From positions 247,088 to 311,087 of the forward strand of contig QKYT01000016.1 in NCBI GenBank assembly GCA_003550305.1: a stretch of 64,000 bases of DNA. Direction: 5' to 3'. Of this stretch, positions 59,640 to 64,000 are shown piece after piece; within the stretch, counting starts at the first letter, position 1; each line of letters begins with the position of its first letter. Position numbers and translations under genes: made by a program. Origin of the DNA: Glomus cerebriforme. Its lineage: Eukaryota > Glomeromycota > Glomeromycetes > Glomerales > Glomeraceae. Under the pieces are notes generated by a model. It did no database searches and was not told where the DNA came from. It saw nothing but the letters and a program-made list of their open reading frames with translations.

Positions 59640-60480
59640 ATATTTACATAATTCTGATAAACCCTATGGTTAATTTTGTATGTCTGGTTGTATTTGAAAA
59701 ATTTTCCCTGATAATGTTCCTTACTCAACAGATTTAGACTATATAAACCTTGTGTATAGATCCATGTATTCTCTATGGAAAGGAGAAAGCAATTTTAATT
59801 CATTTTTAAAACTAGAAGATTAGTTTGAGATGAATGTTTAGGCTTATTTAGTAGATCCTGTTTTTCATAGGATAGAAATTAAGTTGGTATGGAGAGAAGG
59901 GTAGAGTTTATCATCAATCAATAGAAAGAATATTGATAGGACTGTAAACGACCGAAAAAAAATTGGAAAAAAAGGGGACGGGATTTTTAGGTTACGTAAT
60001 AATTACCTTGAATTTGGTGCGATTAAAGCTGGGAGAAACTGGGAGGAATCAAAAGGAATCAAGTTCCTAACAGATTTCTTAAAAATATGTAAATTTCTTA
60101 AAGACATGTTAAATGAACTTGCAAGTGAATGCAATATGAAAGAAGATATTATAAGGAAGCTACAAACAGCTGGGATTCTCCAAGGAGCCAATATGATACA
60201 AGTAATTATTACTGATCTTCTAATGGGATATGTTACTCATATTTGTCATCAAAAATTTTATGAAGTTTCTAGTCATTTAAATAATTATCAATCACTTGCG
60301 TTCATTATAATGGAAGTTTTAGCCTTAAAATCTATAATTAAGCAAACATTTAACTTAGTAAATGAGTCAATAGATTTTGAACAGTTTCTCAAGAGCTATT
60401 ATGAAAATGATGAGCCTAGATACCCCCGAAATAGTGTATCTCTTACATCATCTACTCATATGACCCCTAAAAAAAATGAG
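59640..60480 (+). pseudogene. Relic of a multi-copy fungal protein, possibly nuclease-like
   Basis: One frame carries, with at least three stops (59821, 59840, 59901): PDNVPYSTDLDYINLVYRSM, AYLVDPVFHRIEIKLVWREG, NRKNIDRTVNDRKKIGKKGD, GIFRLRNNYLEFGAIKAGRN, then an intact stretch KFLKDMLNELASECNMKEDI...ITDLLMGYVTHICHQKFYEV...LALKSIIKQTF and an acidic/Pro tail (NDEPRYPRN). The open part from 60106 is only the last third. Asp in GDGIF and Glu in LEFG, spaced as D-x(9)-E, are reminiscent of PD-(D/E)XK nucleases; that is a weak inference. I remember similar proteins as an expanded Rhizophagus family, function unknown. The copy is not functional. Confidence 0.5.
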
Positions 60481-61662
60481 TTAAAGATCTTTAAGATACT
60501 ATTCAAGATAGTAATAATAAAATTGAATATTAACATAGTTCTATTTTTTTTCAATGGATGGTTAAGTTGTAGTTGAAAAGCATGATATTTGAAAAAAAAA
60601 GTTATATCTTGCACTAACTGATAATTTTTTTCACATGTGATGGTGATCTATCTAATAGCATTTTTTATAGGCAAAAAATAATAAAGCATTTATTGTTTGT
60701 ATCAGAAAAATAAAATATTTGATATGTCATTTAATGATCTCTGATAGGTGTAATTAGAAAAAGTAAAACATTACGCTATTATAGATCATAATCCTAAAAC
60801 TTATTAACTCCGGATCAAAATTTCTAGTATCTGGCATCTTGTATCATTTCTTAGTTCATGCAACGTATAATCAAATGTGATATTCTATTTCATTTAAACT
60901 TCACCAATTTTAGTATAATTTGATTATATTTTTCCATATAATGACATCTGAATAATTCATCCTCCATTCTCAAGAACTCAGGATCTTCCATATAATACTT
61001 TCTGAAATGAAAAATCAGCCGTATATAATATTTTGAGTCTATTATTCATTTTTATGTATCACATAGACTGTAATATTATTCACATCACAAAGTATTTTGC
61101 ATTGATCAAATACTAAATGATATACTGTATGTACTGTATGTATTGCTTCGTCTTGTGAAAGAAAAATCGCATGACTCGATCATTCCCTGAGGGAACAGTT
61201 TTTCATAACCTATAATTTATACCTAAAATTTATCATGAATGTGTGAATGGGCAAGGCTTTTGTTAAGAAAAACAATTTTTTTTTGTATATATTCTAAAAT
61301 CTGTGATTGAGGGAACTATGGATCGAAAAAAACTGCGCCCACAAAGTTGTCTGACACCCGTAACATTACCAATTGCATATGTTTCAGACATTGGGATAAA
61401 ATTACATGTGATTATAAGGTAGAAATAAATGATCAGGTTAGATATGAACTTATTATTCTGCTCCAATATAATAAAGAAACATTTGGCCGATTCATGTAAA
61501 ATCTGTTTAGGAACGAATTAAGACAAATAATCAACTGCGCCATGAAATTAATAAAATGATCTATTGGCAAATCTGTAACTCATTTAACTGGCTGATCATC
61601 TCATGATTTATAGAAACTTGCCAGCTCTCCTAGAACTTTTGAGAAACTAGCAAACTACCCTA

Positions 61663-61739
61663 GCGTCACCCTTAAGTGCATATTCTGCTATTTTTTTACT
61701 ATAGTCCCAAGGGGGATGGCACTTAGGGAAATGTCACTG
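61663..61739. mobile_element. Tiny Tc1/pogo-type MITE or solo inverted repeat, 77 bp
   Basis: TA at 61661-61662 then GCGTCACCCTTAAGTGCAT; at the other end ATGGCACTTAGGGAAATGTC ACTG then TA (61740-61741). The ends are imperfectly complementary (AGTGACATTTCCCTAAGTGC against GCGTCACCCTTAAGTGC). Very short for such an element. Confidence 0.4.
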
Positions 61740-62768
61740 TAATAATTAAATACCTAATCTTTTTTTATTTATTTATAATATTTGATCTATTATTTTAATT
61801 ATTTTTACATATATACAGTATATTTAAATTAAAGTTCCAAATGAGTTGGTTCAGTAAAGTTATTTAATCCAAGTTCTATTAAATATTAAAGTTCAATTTT
61901 GCAAAAAAAGGAGATAATAAGTACTTTAATAATTCATATCTAATAATTTTACTTTATTATTATTGAGTAAATAATACAAAAATTAAAAAATTATTATAAG
62001 AATGTTCAACCTAAAATCAGAAGGATCATGTTAATCAATACATTTTTACGTGTCACTACATAAATCCTTAATGCCGGCTACAAAGTTTGAAAGTTAAATT
62101 ACGTTACTGATTTATATCAGTGTTTCATAACAAATATACCAGTAATATGCTTTACACATTTTTTGGCTAATACATAATCTATTATGATTTAAATAACTAA
62201 ACATGTAATAGTAGTAGTTACATATAATAAAATCATAAAATCTTTAACAAAGTCATGATCATAATTTGTTCATTATATGTACTTGTATATTATATGTATA
62301 TTTAATAATGAAAATATTGTACTGTACTGTGTATGCTATAACTATTATATACAAAATCATATTTGACCGTCAATCAAGAGAAATTTATTTGACAACGAAA
62401 TTAACCAATTAAAAGGTTACACATGATTTCACCAATACAATTCTCAAAAAGTATCACAAAATATTATTCCCGTTTTTTTTTAAAAAGATAATCCGATTTA
62501 CGGTAATAATATGTAATGCATCACGTGTAACAAAATAAAATTACGATCAATAATAATAATGTATAAATTATTAAATATTTATTATTTATGCATATAACAA
62601 TTCCCGTTTTTTATTTTCTATAGTAATAATATGTTAAACCTAATAATTATACTAATCACAACGTTTTATTTTAAATACGCACTAACTTATATTTATATTA
62701 TACTAAATATTAAATAATACATCAACCGTAGTTTTTAATTAAAGTGATTTACAGTAAATCTCTAAACT

Positions 62769-62788
62769 GGGGGGGGTGGGGACTGGGG
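62769..62788 (+). other. G-quadruplex-capable tract
   Basis: G8-T-G4-ACT-G4. The 8-G run can supply two G tracts, so four runs of at least three G are available with loops of 1-3 nt. It stands out in a strongly A+T-rich flank. Confidence 0.6.
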
Positions 62789-63800
62789 AATTAATGGTTA
62801 AATTGTTAATACGGGTTTACTAAACTTAAAATTTTGCGTAATGATAGCACGGGGTAACACAGATGATGATATCATAATTTGACATTTTATAAAACCAAGT
62901 ACAAAAAAAATAGACTTTATCCTAAAACGTGTAATACGATATCTTTTTTTAAAAAATGGCGTAAAAAAGATTAAACTATTACAAAATTAAAATAGCAAGA
63001 AATCTTTGATACTTATATTCTTAGTAAAAAAGACCATAAATTTACGAATCTCACCATTTGCTTTCACCGCCTTTGCAGATTCCAAATTCCGAGATATGAC
63101 GCCTTTGATAACGTATTTTCATATGTACATATGAAGTTGGTCTTAATATAATTACATCATGATGTATTAGATAACCTTTTTATATATAATTGAAAATTTT
63201 TCACATACTATAAAATCTAGGATTGTTTTTTTTTTTAACCTAAACGAATGATCGAAACCAAAAAAAGAAATGATTCAATTCGTGAGAAAAAATTAACTGA
63301 TGATTCTTTTAATCATTGATTGGATATTATTGTTATCTTTCATGGTCATGTTGGCTAGATCGAAGATAAATTATAGGAGAATATGATCACTATTGCTGTA
63401 TTTTTGGGACAATTATTTTTTTTTTCGTTTTGTCTCAACTGAATCAAAGAAATTGAGAATACATCCTATGTTATTTTTAGACAATTACCGGTATGCAATT
63501 CGTTGGCTAAATCATATGATTTTTTTTTTCTTAAAGTAAAAAATTCAATTTTTCATATGTAAAAAAAATTACAAATTAGCTTAATTTAATCAACATATAA
63601 TAAAAATTGCCTCACATAGAGAATAAAATTAGTAATATAGAATTTTAAATCAATACAAAAAAGTCTAGTTTTTAAAATGTCGCAACAAGGCGTAATTTTA
63701 GGTGTTTGTAACTTTAACAAAAAAATTATTTTAATATACACGTGATGTTCCTTGGCTAAATTTGTGAAACACATCACTAAATGAAACTTTCAAAAAAAAA

Positions 63801-63826
63801 GAAAAAGAAAGAAAGAAAGAAAGAAA
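63801..63826. repeat. (GAAA)n microsatellite
   Basis: Five consecutive GAAA-type units next to longer A runs (63793-63827). Confidence 0.85.
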
Positions 63827-64000
63827 AAAATCCCCAAATTTTCATTTATTTGAATATGTTTAAACTTAATTTGGATCATTGGTACAAGAAAAAAAAAAAA
63901 AAGTAAATGATCAATGTGAAAATAACCTTTTTATCGATCGAACCGGTTTAATTTCCTGTTAGAATTTTTCTTTACAATTTGTAAATCAAAAAAAAAAAAA

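Larger units (their letters stand above)
60580..63999. other. Long non-coding right flank
   Basis: No gene supported. Contains a small Tc1/pogo-type MITE (61663-61739), a G-rich tract (62769-62788) and a (GAAA)n tract (63801-63826). The sequence from about 62500 looks less repetitive and may be the flank of a gene outside the window. Confidence 0.45.

Overview
The window reads as nuclear DNA of an arbuscular mycorrhizal fungus, most likely Rhizophagus (Glomeromycotina). This is an inference from very high A+T, short spliceosomal introns (GTAAGT-like donor, T-rich tract, TAG acceptor), a local MATH-BTB gene expansion, Crinkler-type effector relics, and several repeat-encoded protein families I associate with that genus. 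No database search was possible. Four genes look intact: three three-exon paralogs with a C-terminal BTB/POZ domain (A plus 18977-21469, B minus 21583-23769, C minus 40631-42920) and one secreted zinc-metalloprotease gene (plus 27668-29095). A single-exon ORF at 14542-15132 (minus) is plausible but unassigned.

Layout. 1-12.2 kb is nested transposons around gene relics. A non-autonomous hAT-like element L (196-2955) is interrupted by a second one, Z (469-2063), which carries a 547-bp palindrome. Then come a truncated coiled-coil gene, a short inverted-repeat element, a Crinkler pseudogene (4430-6290) and a decayed hAT element Y (6467-12235) holding a broken transposase and a Myb/SANT-like relic. 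Y is itself interrupted by R (9479-11011), a relative of L with a perfect 8-bp target duplication. 12.2-18.9 kb is A+T-rich with a pogo-type MITE and one ORF. 18.9-29.1 kb is the gene-bearing core. 30-40.6 kb is repeats: a 165-bp tandem array, a pogo-type element with two tandem poly(A)-tailed retrocopies, a dead Tc1-like element and hAT- and Tc1-type MITEs. 40.6-43 kb is BTB gene C, followed by a MULE-like MITE with an 11-bp target duplication. 44-47.1 kb holds relics, mainly a Crinkler-type gene whose C-terminal part looks like a trypsin-fold protease. 47.8-56.7 kb holds two decayed copies of a large repeat-encoded protein plus a zinc-finger companion. 57-64 kb is mostly non-coding with a few relics.

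The most unusual signal is a set of four tandem arrays (in Z; in the arms of L and in R; at 51871-52330; at 56340-56670). Every unit looks like a micro-exon plus a complete short intron: donor, TACTAAC-like branch site, pyrimidine tract and acceptor. The micro-exon sequences differ between arrays but the intron grammar is the same, and the arrays sit in or beside transposon ends. I found no tRNA, rRNA, CRISPR array, plasmid or viral gene.
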